Shown: one piece after another, positions 35,908-46,399 of the stretch
Numbering within the stretch: position 1 is the stretch's first letter
Layout: each line of letters starts with the position of its first letter
Source of the DNA: Komarekiella delphini-convector SJRDD-AB1
GTDB taxonomy: Bacteria; Cyanobacteriota; Cyanobacteriia; Cyanobacteriales; Nostocaceae
Assembly: GCF_014831675.1 (NCBI RefSeq)
Contig: NZ_VJXY01000023.1
Coordinates: forward strand, 60,847-124,846
Reading direction: 5' to 3'
DNA: 64,000 nucleotides
Made by a program: the position numbers and the translations under genes
The notes under the pieces: generated by a model
Database searches by the model: none
What the model was told of the DNA's origin: nothing
The model's input: the letters and a program-made list of their open reading frames with translations, nothing else

Positions 35908-36591
35908 TCAAGACACAAATTTGAATTGTCAATTTTTGGTAGATTAAATAAATTATTTATAAGCAAAATAACAAAGTAACAGCCATTATTTCAGCCTCTC
36001 CCAGAACTGATAGGAAAGAAAATATACTTTCATAACAATTAATATAATCACCAATGTTTTAGGTAATACGCAGACACTATAAATATACGATTATCTTTAT
36101 TTTGAACTGGATAGTAACTGTTGAGATGACGGACATAGTCTATTCTATAGACATCTGTATGCGATCGCCCGCTTCACCTTCGATTCGACATTCAAAATTG
36201 TCCCCATGCAGAAGGCAAACCCGCAATCCAAGACGTATCCCAGTACAGTGTTTATTCATATTTTGCGTGTTACCTCTAATACTAAGTCAGCACATGAGGC
36301 GATTCTCAGGGTAAATTGGAGAATAGATCCAGAGGGCTTTGCTGTACAAACCTGATTTTTGAATTGAACAACAAGCTAAAAAAAATAGATAGTCAATATA
36401 GTCAATATAGATAAAACTGATGCATTCTACCATACCTCAGAACAAATGGACGGATTTGGACTTGGCCAGATATAAAGTTATGGTAGGATAATTTTGGAGA
36501 AGTTAACGGCGATACGGATCTTGTTTTTAGTAATAATTACAAGCGGCTCTCCGGATAAACATCTCTGCATCAATGGATTCTGGAGAGTTTC
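35908..36591. other. Intergenic, includes leader of the RRM gene
   Basis: This 684-bp region has no credible gene (a 70-codon frame at 36102 has no features). The last about 100 bp form the leader of the RRM gene, with an inverted repeat covering the ribosome binding site. Confidence 0.5.
36547..36587 (+). promoter_or_regulatory. RBS-masking hairpin in the leader of the RRM gene
   Basis: C-T-C-T-C-C-G-G-A (36547-36555) pairs with T-C-T-G-G-A-G-A-G (36579-36587) in nine positions including one G-U. The second arm contains G-G-A-G-A-G, the ribosome binding site four bases before ATG 36592. The hairpin would hide the RBS when formed and open when melted or remodelled, as in RNA thermometers. 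Confidence 0.5.
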
Positions 36592-36879
36592 ATGTCTATT
36601 TACGTAGGGAACCTATCCTACACCGTCACGCAAGACGACCTCACTAAGGTATTTTCTGATTACGGTACTGTAAAGCGAGTTCAATTACCCACTGATCGGG
36701 AAACTGGTCGCGCACGGGGCTTTGGTTTCGTAGAAATGGAATCAGCAGCCGCAGAAGATGCTGCCATTGAGGCTTTGGACGGCGCCGAATGGATGGGGCG
36801 TGTGATGAAAGTCAATAAAGCTAGACCACGGGAGGAGAAAGGTACTCGCTCTAGTGGTGGATACTCGCGACGCTATTAA
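36592..36879 (+). CDS. RRM RNA-binding protein, cold-inducible type
   Basis: This 95-residue protein is one RNA-recognition motif with RNP2 I-Y-V-G-N-L at residues 3-8 and RNP1 R-G-F-G-F-V-E-M at about 42-49, plus a short basic tail ending S-G-G-Y-S-R-R-Y. It belongs to the cyanobacterial Rbp family, many of which are induced by cold and bind mRNA or thylakoid-associated transcripts. The glycine-rich tail is short here. A predicted RBS-sequestering hairpin lies in the leader and a terminator follows at 36985. A specific rbp letter was not assigned. Confidence 0.92.
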   Translation: MSIYVGNLSYTVTQDDLTKVFSDYGTVKRVQLPTDRETGRARGFGFVEMESAAAEDAAIEALDGAEWMGRVMKVNKARPREEKGTRSSGGYSRRY

Positions 36880-36984
36880 GTCTTGAGGTCATTCAGCAAG
36901 GTAAATGCACAAGCTGCGTTTGCCTAGTGCAAAATCTTAAAGTCCGCAGTTTAATAGATAATTAATCTGTATGGTTTGTATATG

Positions 36985-37016
36985 AGCAGTTCAGCTATTT
37001 GCTGAACTGCTTATTT
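36985..37016 (+). terminator. Intrinsic terminator after the RRM gene
   Basis: Arms A-G-C-A-G-T-T-C-A-G-C and G-C-T-G-A-A-C-T-G-C-T form a perfect 11-bp stem with a 5-nt loop, followed by T-A-T-T-T-G-T. It lies 105 bp after the RRM stop codon. Confidence 0.75.
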
Positions 37017-37299
37017 GTGTGAAAATTAATGTTTGATAAAGAATTTGATTAACTAAAGGAAGCTGTTATTTACTTTAAATATAAATTGTCAATTTCAACT
37101 TCAACATAATTTAATCTGATAGTGAAGATAGTAGAGATAATATCAAGGTCTGATCAGATGTTCCACCATGCCATCAGCTACTTTTAGCTGAGCACACCTC
37201 TACACACAAATAGAAAAGTAAATGTAACTTTGGTCAAGAACAATAGATAGAATAAACAAAGTTAGCCTTAATGTCTAATCGCCAAAACCTATATATCTC
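37017..37299. other. Promoter/leader region of ndhB
   Basis: Together with the terminator at 36985 this makes a gap of about 420 bp between the RRM gene and ndhB. No ORF or RNA was identified beyond the likely ndhB promoter. Confidence 0.4.
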
Positions 37300-38859
37300 A
37301 TGGATTTTGCTAATCTTGCATCCCAGTTAAATGCTGGAACGATTTTGCCAGAGGGGATTGTAATTATCACCCTCTTGGGGGTTTTGATTGTTGATTTGAT
37401 TTTGGGGCGTACATCCTCACGCTGGATTGGATATCTAGCGATCGCAGGTTTACTTACTTCGATTGTCGCCCTGTATTTTCAATGGGATGCTGCCAATCCC
37501 ATCTCTTTTAGCGGTGGCTTTAATGGTGACGACCTCAGTATTGTCTTTCGCGGTGTCATTGCTTTGTCTGCCGCTGTGACTATATTGATGTCAATTCGCT
37601 ACGTAGAGCAAAGTGGCACCGCTTTAGCAGAATTCATTGCTATTTTGCTGAGTGCTACCCTAGGAGGCATGTTTCTATCCGGGGCTAGTGAGTTAGTAAT
37701 GATTTTCATCTCTCTAGAAACCCTAAGTATCTCCTCTTACTTACTGACAGGTTATACCAAGCGTGACCCCCGCTCCAATGAAGCGGCGCTGAAATACTTG
37801 TTAATTGGAGCTTCTAGTACAGCAGTATTTTTGTACGGCGTATCACTGTTGTACGGGCTATCAGGTGGAGAAACTGAACTGGGTGCGATCGCTAACGGCA
37901 TAGCCACAGCTAACCTTGGTCAATCTCTAGGTTTAGTTATTGCTCTTGTTTTTGTAATTGCAGGTATTGGCTTCAAAATCTCGGCTGCACCTTTCCATCA
38001 GTGGACACCAGACGTTTACGAAGGCGCTCCCACCCCGGTGATTGCCTTTTTATCTGTTGGCTCCAAAGCAGCTGGGTTTGCGTTAGCCATCCGCTTGCTA
38101 ACAACAGCCTTCCCCCTTGTTGCAGACGAGTGGAGGTTTGTCTTCACTGCTCTGGCTGTTCTTAGTATGATTTTGGGTAACGTAGTCGCCCTAGCTCAAA
38201 CCAGCATGAAACGGATGCTAGCTTATTCATCCATTGCCCAAGCTGGGTTTGTGATGATCGGCTTGATTGCTGGCACACAGGCAGGGTATGCCAGTATGAT
38301 ATTTTACCTACTGGTTTACCTGTTTATGAACTTGTGCGGCTTTACCTGCATAATCTTATTCTCCCTACGAACAGGAACCGACCAGATTGCTGAATACTCA
38401 GGTCTGTATCAAAAAGATCCACTCCTAACATTGGCATTGAGTATCTCCCTGCTTTCCTTGGGCGGTATTCCACCACTAGCTGGGTTTTTCGGTAAGATTT
38501 ACTTGTTCTGGGCTGGTTGGCAAGCAGGTCTGTACGGGTTAGTTTTACTAGGCTTGGTTACTAGTGTTGTCTCCATCTACTACTACATTCGCGTAGTGAA
38601 AATGATGGTAGTCAAAGAACCACAAGAAATGTCCGACGTAGTGAAGAATTATCCAGAAGTGCGTTGGAATTTGCCTGGGTTAAGACCTTTACAGGTCGGG
38701 TTAGTGGTAACGTTAATTGCTACTTCCATAGCAGGGATTTTGTCAAATCCGCTGTTTACATTGGCTAACAACTCCATTTCCCATACCCCAATCTTACAAA
38801 CATCAATTGTTGATAGAACTCAGGTAAGTACAATTCCTATTAAGCAACCAGAATTGTAG
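37300..38859 (+). CDS. ndhB: NAD(P)H-quinone oxidoreductase subunit 2 (NDH-1)
   Basis: This 519-residue polytopic thylakoid protein has about 14 hydrophobic helices and is one of the antiporter-like proton-pumping subunits of NDH-1, used in respiration and cyclic electron flow. Landmarks include the proton-channel residues in [29 protein letters not shown], and [11 protein letters not shown]. Length and sequence match cyanobacterial NdhB. It is monocistronic here, with its own terminator 15 bp downstream. Confidence 0.97.
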   Translation: MDFANLASQLNAGTILPEGIVIITLLGVLIVDLILGRTSSRWIGYLAIAGLLTSIVALYFQWDAANPISFSGGFNGDDLSIVFRGVIALSAAVTILMSIRYVEQSGTALAEFIAILLSATLGGMFLSGASELVMIFISLETLSISSYLLTGYTKRDPRSNEAALKYLLIGASSTAVFLYGVSLLYGLSGGETELGAIANGIATANLGQSLGLVIALVFVIAGIGFKISAAPFHQWTPDVYEGAPTPVIAFLSVGSKAAGFALAIRLLTTAFPLVADEWRFVFTALAVLSMILGNVVALAQTSMKRMLAYSSIAQAGFVMIGLIAGTQAGYASMIFYLLVYLFMNLCGFTCIILFSLRTGTDQIAEYSGLYQKDPLLTLALSISLLSLGGIPPLAGFFGKIYLFWAGWQAGLYGLVLLGLVTSVVSIYYYIRVVKMMVVKEPQEMSDVVKNYPEVRWNLPGLRPLQVGLVVTLIATSIAGILSNPLFTLANNSISHTPILQTSIVDRTQVSTIPIKQPEL

Positions 38860-38873
38860 ATTGTACTTTTGTT

Positions 38874-38912
38874 GATGGCTAATAGTTAATGATTAACTAT
38901 TAGCCATCTTTA
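38874..38912 (+). terminator. Intrinsic terminator after ndhB
   Basis: G-A-T-G-G-C-T-A-A-T-A-G-T-T-A pairs perfectly with T-A-A-C-T-A-T-T-A-G-C-C-A-T-C over a 5-nt loop, followed by T-T-T-A-A. It starts 15 bp after the ndhB stop. Confidence 0.8.
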
Positions 38913-39049
38913 ACATTTAATAAAATAATAAATATATATACTCTTCAATAATCGACTTCTAACTCTATCTGGAAAAATTTTAACTGGAAATAGGTTAGTA
39001 TTTAGTAATAGTTTTAGTATTTTAAAGTATTAGTTCATTTTGAGTAAAC

Positions 39050-40399
39050 TTATCTAACAGGAATCTTAATTACAAATTCTGTACCTTTTCCAGGAGTAGA
39101 GAAGTAGCTAAGTTCTCCACAATGTTTTTCAACTATAATCTGATAGCTAACAGATAATCCTAGACCAGTACCTTTACCTACAGGTTTAGTAGTGAAAAAA
39201 GGGTCAAATAATTTTGATTTTATTTCTTCATTTATTCCCACTCCATTATCAGCAATAGTAATAGCTACCCATTTCTCATCAATTATCTTAGTGTGAATTT
39301 GAATCTGAGGATTATATATTGTTGATTTATGCTTACTGATTATTATTGCTGATTCCTCAAGTGCATCGATCGCATTGGCAATAATATTCATGAATACCTG
39401 ATTGAGTTGACAAGGATAGCAAGTTATATTAGGTAGTTGACCGTATTTTTTGATAATTGTAATTGGAGACTTATGTATAGCTTGTAAGCGGTTCTCCAGA
39501 ATCATTAAAGTACTGTCAATTCCTTCGTGGACATTGACCGACTTAAGTGCTGCTTCATCAAGTCTAGAGAAGTTTCGCAGCGATTTCACAACTTTCTGAA
39601 TACGCTCTGTTCCTACTCGCATCGACTGGAAGAGTTTAATTATATCTTTGATTATAAAATCCAAATCTATTAGTTCTATTTGCTCTTGTATTTCTATAGG
39701 ACTATTTGGATATATCTGTTGATACATCTGTAGCAAATTCATTAAATCTTCAGTGTATTTTTGTGCATGGTGAAGATTAGCATAAATAAAGTTTACGGGG
39801 TTATTAATTTCATGGGCAACACCAGCAACCATTTGACCCAAACCAGACATTTTCTCGGCTTGAATTAGTTGAGATTGGGTAAGTTGTAGTTCATTTAGTG
39901 TTTCTTGTAAAGCGTTTGTTCGCTTATCAACACGAATTTCTAAGTCTTGATTCGCTTTCCAGAGTGCTTCCTCTGCCTGTTTACGTTTCTGGACTTCTTT
40001 TGCTAGTTCGTCTATTTTTTTGTTAAGTAGAACAAAATTATTGTTGGCTATAACTCTATTTTCTAAGCGTAGGAGAATTATAGCTGAAGACTCAGTAGAC
40101 CAGGGTTGAATAACCGCTCCTTGACTACGACATACTAATGTTTGTCCATCATTCTTACATAAAGTCAAGCAGCCCAAAACCATTGCTCTACTAGTTGAAC
40201 AAGCTTGCAAGTACTTTAAAATCTCGTCAGAAGACTCATTTACTAGCTCAACAAGCATTCTGTCCCGTAATTCCTGACGGCGTAATCCCAACATATCTGC
40301 TACTGGTTGATTGGTAGCCAGCAGATGACCCTCACTGCTCACCAGGAGTAGAGGTTCTGGTAAAACTCTGGCAAGTTCAAGAAATTGTTCGGGAGTCAT
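39050..40399 (-). CDS. PAS-domain sensor histidine kinase
   Basis: This 449-residue cytoplasmic kinase has a PAS domain at about 5-115, a coiled coil at about 125-180, and an H-box at H196 in [11 protein letters not shown]-terminal HATPase follows with the N box, D-N-G-V-G-I and G-T-G-L-G-L-S. No membrane helix is present, so it senses an internal signal. Its kinase core is a close paralogue of the kinase at 41156. It is the third gene of a run on the minus strand, 88 bp downstream of the methanogen-output-domain-like gene. Confidence 0.9.
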   Translation of the reverse strand: MTPEQFLELARVLPEPLLLVSSEGHLLATNQPVADMLGLRRQELRDRMLVELVNESSDEILKYLQACSTSRAMVLGCLTLCKNDGQTLVCRSQGAVIQPWSTESSAIILLRLENRVIANNNFVLLNKKIDELAKEVQKRKQAEEALWKANQDLEIRVDKRTNALQETLNELQLTQSQLIQAEKMSGLGQMVAGVAHEINNPVNFIYANLHHAQKYTEDLMNLLQMYQQIYPNSPIEIQEQIELIDLDFIIKDIIKLFQSMRVGTERIQKVVKSLRNFSRLDEAALKSVNVHEGIDSTLMILENRLQAIHKSPITIIKKYGQLPNITCYPCQLNQVFMNIIANAIDALEESAIIISKHKSTIYNPQIQIHTKIIDEKWVAITIADNGVGINEEIKSKLFDPFFTTKPVGKGTGLGLSVSYQIIVEKHCGELSYFSTPGKGTEFVIKIPVR

Positions 40400-40487
40400 G
40401 TGGCTTTTAATTTCAGAGTTTGACTATAACTTTACACAGCTAGCTGCACTAAGCTCATCACCTTTGGTTGGCTTAGTGCTGAAGAGT

Positions 40488-41093
40488 CTACACCGCTTCT
40501 AGTCCCCTAAAGTATTCTCGACCTTCTGCATCTTCCGACTCAACTGTAGGTTTTAGGTAAATTACAACTCTACATCCAGGAGCACCCCCTGCTATGGTTT
40601 CTTGCAGTTCGACTTTGGCATATCCTAAGTTGTCAGCCGCTATAGTTCCAAAGACGTTTGAAGTCATCATACACATAGCAGGACGATCAAGCACTTTCTC
40701 AGCAAATGGGCAGACGCGATTACCAAACACAATCTTTTGATCATTCTGTTCAATAATATAAAAGTCGCCTTGAATTCGTCTTTTTAAATCAACTAAAACA
40801 TCAGCAACTTGTTCAGGGGAAAGATGGGAGACTACCAAGGCAGACTTATAATCTTGGTTTAGTTGCCTACCCATCCTTTCACCAACTACGCTAATAAATC
40901 CAGAGGCTTCTTCTAGACCAACTACATCCTGCAAAGTCCCAGATAATTCTCGAATTAATGTACGCAAGAATACATCACGTTCTAAAGGGACATTAAGAGC
41001 GTCTATTGAGTGCTTAAGCGAGTTATTCATAAATAAGTTTTGAAAATGCAGTTTTTGAACTACAGTTTTAGAATTCCCTAAAATTGCTTCCAA
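40488..41093 (-). CDS. Methanogen output domain-like (V4R-related) protein
   Basis: This 201-residue soluble protein resembles the methanogen output domain 1 / V4R-like fold. It has an N-terminal helix bundle, then [11 protein letters not shown] and a Cys-containing C-terminal sheet. Three cysteines stand out: C128 in N-R-V-C-P-F, C141 in M-C-M-M and C174 in G-C-R-V-V-I. They could bind a metal, heme or other ligand. Genes for receiver-kinase and PAS-kinase flank it on the same strand with gaps of 62 and 88 bp, so it is probably their sensor or output partner. ATG at residue 22 is an alternative start. Confidence 0.65.
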   Translation of the reverse strand: MEAILGNSKTVVQKLHFQNLFMNNSLKHSIDALNVPLERDVFLRTLIRELSGTLQDVVGLEEASGFISVVGERMGRQLNQDYKSALVVSHLSPEQVADVLVDLKRRIQGDFYIIEQNDQKIVFGNRVCPFAEKVLDRPAMCMMTSNVFGTIAADNLGYAKVELQETIAGGAPGCRVVIYLKPTVESEDAEGREYFRGLEAV

Positions 41094-41155
41094 GTAACTG
41101 GTTCATGTCTAACTAATATTAATTTTTCTGTATAATTTAGCGTGTGCTGCCATAC

Positions 41156-42481
41156 CTAACGAATTGGAAGAGTAATTATAAACTCTGAGCCTTGTCCACA
41201 TGCGGAATTGACTTCCAGAGTTCCTCCATGTTTCTCGACAACAATTTGACGGGCAATTGATAGTCCTAACCCCGTACCTTGACCTACAGGCTTGGTGGTG
41301 AATAAATGGTCAAATATTTTTTGCTGGACATCATTTGACATCCCGACTCCATTATCTTTGATTCGGATCAAGACATGATTTTTGTCTGTAGTGAGAATAG
41401 TTTGAATCAAAAGCTGATTAGGGTTTGCTTCAATTTCAATATAGTTGCGTCCTAAATTAGACTCCTCTAAAGCATCTATAGCGTTAGCTAACAAATTCAT
41501 AAATACTTGATTTAGTTGTCCGCTGAAGCATTTGACTTGTGGTAAATTATGATCGTAATCTCTAATTACTTGAATATCGGGGCGATCCTCAGATGCTTTT
41601 AAGCGGTGTTTGAGAATCATAATTGTACTGTCTATGCCATCATGAATATTGCAAGAAACTTTGCGATCGCTATCTGCTCTAGAAAATGTTCGTAGACTGG
41701 TGCTAATGTTGCGAATACGCTGAACACCCTCTTTCATAGAAGAAATTAAGTTAGGTAAATCGGAACGTACATACTTCAGATCTATGGCTGTAATTTCCTC
41801 TTGAATTTCTAGAACAGGTTCAGGATAATGCTGTTGATAAAGATCAATGAGGTTAATCATATCTTGGAAATATGCTGAAGCGTGACCAAGATTACCATGA
41901 ATGAAACTAACTGGATTATTAATTTCATGAGCAACTCCTGCTACTAATTGACCAAGAGCAGACATTTTTTCTTTTTGTACAAGCTGGAGTTGAGATTCTT
42001 GTAAATCTTGTAATGCCTTAGAAAGTGCTGCTGTTCTATCTGCTACTCGTTTTTCTAAAGTTTTTGTGAGGTTTCGTAATTGAAGATGGGTTTTGATTCT
42101 AGCTAATAATTCCTTCTCATGAAATGGTTTTGTAATGTAATCAACTGCTCCGATACTTAGACCCTCTACCTTACTATCTGTATCAGAATTGGCAGTCATG
42201 AAAATTACAGGAATATCACAAGTCTCTGGATTTTTCTTTAACTTTTTACAAGTTTCAAATCCATCCATTCTCGGCATCATTACATCTAACAAAATTAAAT
42301 CAGGTAGTCTATACTGAACTTGCTTGAGTGCTATTTCTCCATCAGATGCTATAGCAACTTCAAAGCCAGCATCACTCAATACTGCAAAAACAAATTCTAG
42401 ATTTGTTGCTGTATCGTCTACTACTAAAATTAAGCTCTCTTCTAGAATATTAGACATTTTTATTACTTGTTTAAAATTCAT
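41156..42481 (-). CDS. Receiver-histidine kinase hybrid
   Basis: This 441-residue protein starts with a receiver domain (phospho-acceptor D66 in L-I-L-L-D-V-M-M-P, K at about 118), then a coiled coil. The kinase has H186 in G-V-A-H-E-I-N-N-P and HATPase motifs D-N-G-V-G-M and G-T-G-L-G-L-S-I. The receiver-first order means its activity is set by another kinase. ATG at residue 9 (M-S-N-I-L-E-E-S) is a likely alternative start. It heads the run with the methanogen-output-domain-like protein and the PAS-kinase. Confidence 0.92.
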   Translation of the reverse strand: MNFKQVIKMSNILEESLILVVDDTATNLEFVFAVLSDAGFEVAIASDGEIALKQVQYRLPDLILLDVMMPRMDGFETCKKLKKNPETCDIPVIFMTANSDTDSKVEGLSIGAVDYITKPFHEKELLARIKTHLQLRNLTKTLEKRVADRTAALSKALQDLQESQLQLVQKEKMSALGQLVAGVAHEINNPVSFIHGNLGHASAYFQDMINLIDLYQQHYPEPVLEIQEEITAIDLKYVRSDLPNLISSMKEGVQRIRNISTSLRTFSRADSDRKVSCNIHDGIDSTIMILKHRLKASEDRPDIQVIRDYDHNLPQVKCFSGQLNQVFMNLLANAIDALEESNLGRNYIEIEANPNQLLIQTILTTDKNHVLIRIKDNGVGMSNDVQQKIFDHLFTTKPVGQGTGLGLSIARQIVVEKHGGTLEVNSACGQGSEFIITLPIR

Positions 42482-43417
42482 TTATTTTATAATTCATATT
42501 GAAAATTGTTTGGAATTATAGTGATTTACTCATCTTTTATAGTTACATCACTAATAAGACTATGAGATGTAATAATTTCATTTTTGCAGGGAATTACTCA
42601 AGCAACTGACCAATTCACCTCTTGAAGTAGAACAAAGACACATACTTTTGAATACTATCAATTTTGATGAATTCGATTTCTTGCTGCTTATTCACTATTG
42701 ACTCAGCGATCGCAGCTAGATTACTATCTGTTATCTGTAGTAAAATAAAATGTCTAGTCCTGAAACTTTAAAATGTGTGTTCTTTGCGTTCCGTTAACAC
42801 CATTGGATCAAATTTTGCAACTTTGTAGGCTGATGGAGTGGGTGAGGTACAGTCAGAAACTTTGGAAACAAGAGTTCGGAATTGCATGACAATTTTCGGA
42901 TTTTACAACTCTATAGTTCCCAGAAAATCTTACAACAGCAACAATTTCAGACTAAAATTTTCTAAAAACCGATATATAAAAGCGTAAATTAAGCGAAAAA
43001 TGGCATCCTACTTATATTAAAATCAGATTCCTGACTTCTTAGCGAAGTCGGGAATCTGATTGTTCACGCACACAAAAGTACGGAATCTAACATTATCTAG
43101 TTTTTAATACTCATGGCTATGTATTTTTAACTCCTACGAAGATACACTGCCACGATTATTTAATTTTTATCCATAAAGTTATTATGAAGTTCTTAAGAAA
43201 ATATTCTGTAATTTTGCGTATAATCAAAAAGTATCAGCTGAACCTCTCAGGTTAAGGTTTTCTTTCCTTAACGCGTCTTGCGTGGGCAAGAATTATCAAC
43301 TGGGTAAAAGCGAAACACGAACTAATCTTGAGTGAGCGCTATCCCATCGCTCGCAGGATGCTTCATCTGTTCTATGAAGAAAAACGATGAATCGCAATAT
43401 AATCTTCTGGAGAAGAG
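42482..43417. other. Intergenic in the signalling island, contains a palindromic repeat
   Basis: These 936 bp separate the receiver-kinase gene from the plus-strand receiver. They hold an open but start-less stretch near 42592-42702 with no recognised homology and the palindrome at 43021-43061. AT-rich sequence follows. No complete gene is visible. Confidence 0.4.
43021..43061. repeat. Large palindromic repeat
   Basis: A-A-T-C-A-G-A-T-T-C-C-T-G-A-C-T-T-C and G-A-A-G-T-C-G-G-G-A-A-T-C-T-G-A-T-T form an 18-bp stem with one G-T pair and a 5-nt loop. The C-C-(C/T)-G-A-C-T-T core is shared with the hairpin at 1774-1800, so both belong to one dispersed repeat family. Confidence 0.65.
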
Positions 43418-43873
43418 ATGTATCTGACACATTCATTCATGAGTGATGAAAAGAAGCAAAGCTCTCAGCAGCCTTTGATTTTGGCGGTTGAAGATCATGA
43501 CGATAGTCTACTGCTGATTAGTTATGCTCTTGAGTCACTTGGCTGTAGATTCATTTGTCAAGGAGACAGTTTAGCGACTGTGCTGGTGGCTAAAGAGTAT
43601 CAGCCAGACTTGATCTTGTTGGATATTTTGTTACCAGGTCACAGTGGTATCGATGTTGTGCGTTATCTCAAGGAAGAACCTTTAACTTGTAAAATTCCAG
43701 TAATTGCAGTTACAGCTTTAGCTAGCAGAGAAGATAGAGAGCGAATTCTTAAGGCGGGTTTCAATGACTACATCAGCAAACCATACATGATCGAAGATTT
43801 AGAAGCAATGATTCGTCGTGTACTTTGCGGAAAATTTGATTTTCACTCTGCTTTTGAGCTTTGTCAGGATTAA
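43418..43873 (+). CDS. Stand-alone response regulator receiver
   Basis: This 151-residue protein is almost only a CheY-like receiver: acidic pair E25-D26 in A-V-E-D-H-D-D, acceptor D69 in L-I-L-L-D-I-L-L-P, and K at about 122 in I-S-K-P-Y. It has no output domain, so it probably acts as a phosphate shuttle or by direct binding. It is the only plus-strand receiver in this part of the island. ATG at residue 8 is an alternative start. It converges with the kinase gene at 43912. Confidence 0.9.
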   Translation: MYLTHSFMSDEKKQSSQQPLILAVEDHDDSLLLISYALESLGCRFICQGDSLATVLVAKEYQPDLILLDILLPGHSGIDVVRYLKEEPLTCKIPVIAVTALASREDRERILKAGFNDYISKPYMIEDLEAMIRRVLCGKFDFHSAFELCQD

Positions 43874-43911
43874 TAGCTCCGACAAAGATAATACTTATGA
43901 GGAATAAAAAC

Positions 43912-45033
43912 TTAGGTGTGCTTAGGTATTTGCACAGTGAATAAACTACCTTTACCTAGTTCAGAAGTTACTTCGATTGTTCCATCATGCGCTTCCACGA
44001 TTCGGCGCGAGAGATGTAGTCCTAAGCCACTACCTGAGCGTTTATTTCTGCCTTGACGAAATCGCTCGAAAACTGTTGCTTGGTCTTCGGGCGCAATTCC
44101 ATATCCCGTATCTTCTACTTCAATTTTCACCGAATCTGATTTCTCAGGAGTAGCTGATTCAAAAATGCGGATTGTTATACCTCCTGTATCTGTAAATTTG
44201 ATGGCATTTGCGATTAAGTTATTTAAAACCCGCCGCAGTTCTAAGCGATCGCCCATGACTATGCCAGCATTTTTGCCTAGTGATTCTAACTCACGAGTCT
44301 CTATTTTCAGAGTTAAACCTTTTTCACTAGTTAGAGGACTGAGTTCACTAACAACTTCTTGAGCGATCTCCCGGAGATCGCAACTGTCATAATTTAATGT
44401 TTTTTTGCCTGCCTCGAAGCGATATACTTCTAGCAAGGTATTTACCATTTGCATTAAGTTCTGATTACTGCGAATCATGACTGCGATCGCCTGTTTCATT
44501 TCTGGCGAAATCTTGCAGAAGGTTTCCAACTCAAACAAATTCAACATGCGATCAGCCGCTACTAAGGGAGTTCGCAAATCGTGAGTTAGACGAGAAACAA
44601 AGTCTTCCCGCTGGCGTGCCATCTTTCTTTGTTCGTCAAGACTATGTTTGAGGCGTAGTAGCGATCGCACTCTTGCCAGTAGTTCATCAGTATCAAATGG
44701 TTTCCGAATAAAATCGTCAGCACCAGCATCCAAACCTTCAACAACGCTAGATTCATGAAAAGCAGTGATTAGCAGAATTGGAATATAGGCCAAAGTAGGG
44801 TTATTACGAATGCGGCGTGTTACTTCATAACCATCCATTCCTGGCATCATTACATCTAGCAGAATCAGATCAGGTGGAGATTTTTCAACTTGTTGCAAAG
44901 CTTTTATACCATCTGAAACTAAGTCAATCTCATACCCTTCACTCTCTAAAATGGTTTGAACCAGAATGAGATTATCGTGAGTATCATCAACGGCGAGGAT
45001 ACGGTCTATTTGAGAATTTTCCACAACAGACAT
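43912..45033 (-). CDS. Receiver-histidine kinase hybrid, HisKA type
   Basis: This 373-residue protein has a receiver with D60 (L-I-L-L-D-V-M-M-P-G-M-D-G) and K at about 111. HisKA follows with H151 in S-R-L-T-H-D-L-R-T-P, then HATPase motifs N-L-I-A-N-A-I-K-F, D-T-G-Y-G-I and G-S-G-L-G-L-H-L. No membrane helix is present. The compact receiver-kinase layout is similar to cyanobacterial NblS/SphS-unrelated hybrids that receive a phosphate from another kinase. It lies 37 bp after the kinase gene at 45071 and is likely co-transcribed with it. Confidence 0.92.
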   Translation of the reverse strand: MSVVENSQIDRILAVDDTHDNLILVQTILESEGYEIDLVSDGIKALQQVEKSPPDLILLDVMMPGMDGYEVTRRIRNNPTLAYIPILLITAFHESSVVEGLDAGADDFIRKPFDTDELLARVRSLLRLKHSLDEQRKMARQREDFVSRLTHDLRTPLVAADRMLNLFELETFCKISPEMKQAIAVMIRSNQNLMQMVNTLLEVYRFEAGKKTLNYDSCDLREIAQEVVSELSPLTSEKGLTLKIETRELESLGKNAGIVMGDRLELRRVLNNLIANAIKFTDTGGITIRIFESATPEKSDSVKIEVEDTGYGIAPEDQATVFERFRQGRNKRSGSGLGLHLSRRIVEAHDGTIEVTSELGKGSLFTVQIPKHT

Positions 45034-45070
45034 GACTTGTCCACTTCTTTAACTTTTTGTAATTAATTTA

Positions 45071-46399
45071 TCATTTGAGCTTGGGATATCCCATTGATGC
45101 TTTACTGAATTGAGAAGCCGACTGATGAGGATTTTTAGCAGAGCAAAAAACCTCGTTGCTATCCAAGTTTAAAGCTGGATTATCAACAAAAGTTGATAAT
45201 GTTACTTGACGTGGCAATTCAATTCTAAATATTGAACCGACCCCCAATTGACTTTCGAGAAAGATTTTCCCGCTCATCATTCGTACCAGCGAATCTATAA
45301 TTGCCAAACCCAAACCAGTCCCAGGATATTTGCGTGTGATAGTTTGATCGACTTGCCGGAATGCTTCAAAAATATGTGTAAAATCTCTGGGAGCTATACC
45401 AATACCCGTATCTCGAACAGAAATTTCTACTCTATTTGCAGCAAGTTCTTTAAGCTCAACCCAAATACAGCCAGAATCCGTGAATTTAATCGCGTTGGAT
45501 AGCAAGTTAATTAGAATTTGTCTGATACGAACTGGGTCATTAAATAGCAATGGATTTTGCAAATCTGTTTGTACTAGCAAAGACAACTTTTTTGCTTCTG
45601 CTAAGGAACGCATTTCAGACACGGTCGTATTTATGACCTTTAATACATCAAATATTTCCGGTTTGAATTCTAATCGTCCTGCCTCCAGTTTGGAAAAGTC
45701 GAGAACTTCATTGAGCAGCATCAGCAAATGTTTGCCATTATTCAAAATACGTTCTACCATGTCCGTTTGCTGATGCGTCAATTGACCAAACTTAGGACGC
45801 AATAATATTTGTGAAAAACCAATGATCGCATTCATTGGAGTTCTCAATTCATGAGATATGGTTGCTAAAAACTGTGATTTTAGCCGTGATGCCTCCAATA
45901 GCTTCAAATTTTGCAGTTGAATTTGTTGTCGTTGTCTCTCTAGTTCTTGGTTCTTACGAATAAGTTGTTCATGGCTTTCCCTAAGATGCTGGTTTGCTAA
46001 AGCTGCCTGCATTTCAGCACGATAGACTCGAATTGCACTGCGTAAAACTTGTGCCAGTATTTCTGATGATATTCTTGATTTAGAGAGATAGTCTGTAGCA
46101 CCAGCTTTGATCAATTGGACAGCAATTTGTTCATCTCCTTGACCAGTTAGAACTACTAAAGGAACTTTAATTTCCGAAGAACGTAGCTTTTGGATTAGGG
46201 TTAATCCATCCTGGTCTGGTAAGCGATAGTCGAGGAAAACGCAGTCGTAGACAGCATTTTTTAAGGCAGCGATCGCATTATTGCCATCACCTACCTCAGA
46301 CAGTTCCATCTGAACACCTGCTTTAATCAGGGCACGACGTACTGCCATGCGGTCTACTTCGTCATCGTCTACAACCAGAATTCTCAGGGTCTGTTCCAT
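45071..46399 (-). CDS. Receiver-histidine kinase hybrid with coiled coil
   Basis: This 442-residue protein has an N-terminal receiver (D57 in C-V-F-L-D-Y-R-L-P, K at about 107 in L-S-K-S-R) and a Gln-rich coiled coil at about 125-170. HisKA follows with H183 in A-T-I-S-H-E-L-R-T-P-M, then HATPase N-L-L-S-N-A-I-K-F, D-T-G-I-G-I and G-T-G-L-G-L-A-I. It has a non-catalytic tail of about 40 residues. It is followed 37 bp later by the kinase at 43912 on the same strand, suggesting an operon. Confidence 0.92.
   Translation of the reverse strand: MEQTLRILVVDDDEVDRMAVRRALIKAGVQMELSEVGDGNNAIAALKNAVYDCVFLDYRLPDQDGLTLIQKLRSSEIKVPLVVLTGQGDEQIAVQLIKAGATDYLSKSRISSEILAQVLRSAIRVYRAEMQAALANQHLRESHEQLIRKNQELERQRQQIQLQNLKLLEASRLKSQFLATISHELRTPMNAIIGFSQILLRPKFGQLTHQQTDMVERILNNGKHLLMLLNEVLDFSKLEAGRLEFKPEIFDVLKVINTTVSEMRSLAEAKKLSLLVQTDLQNPLLFNDPVRIRQILINLLSNAIKFTDSGCIWVELKELAANRVEISVRDTGIGIAPRDFTHIFEAFRQVDQTITRKYPGTGLGLAIIDSLVRMMSGKIFLESQLGVGSIFRIELPRQVTLSTFVDNPALNLDSNEVFCSAKNPHQSASQFSKASMGYPKLK

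Noticed and set aside
36102-36314. 70-codon frame upstream of the RRM gene
   Set aside because: No recognisable domain or RBS.
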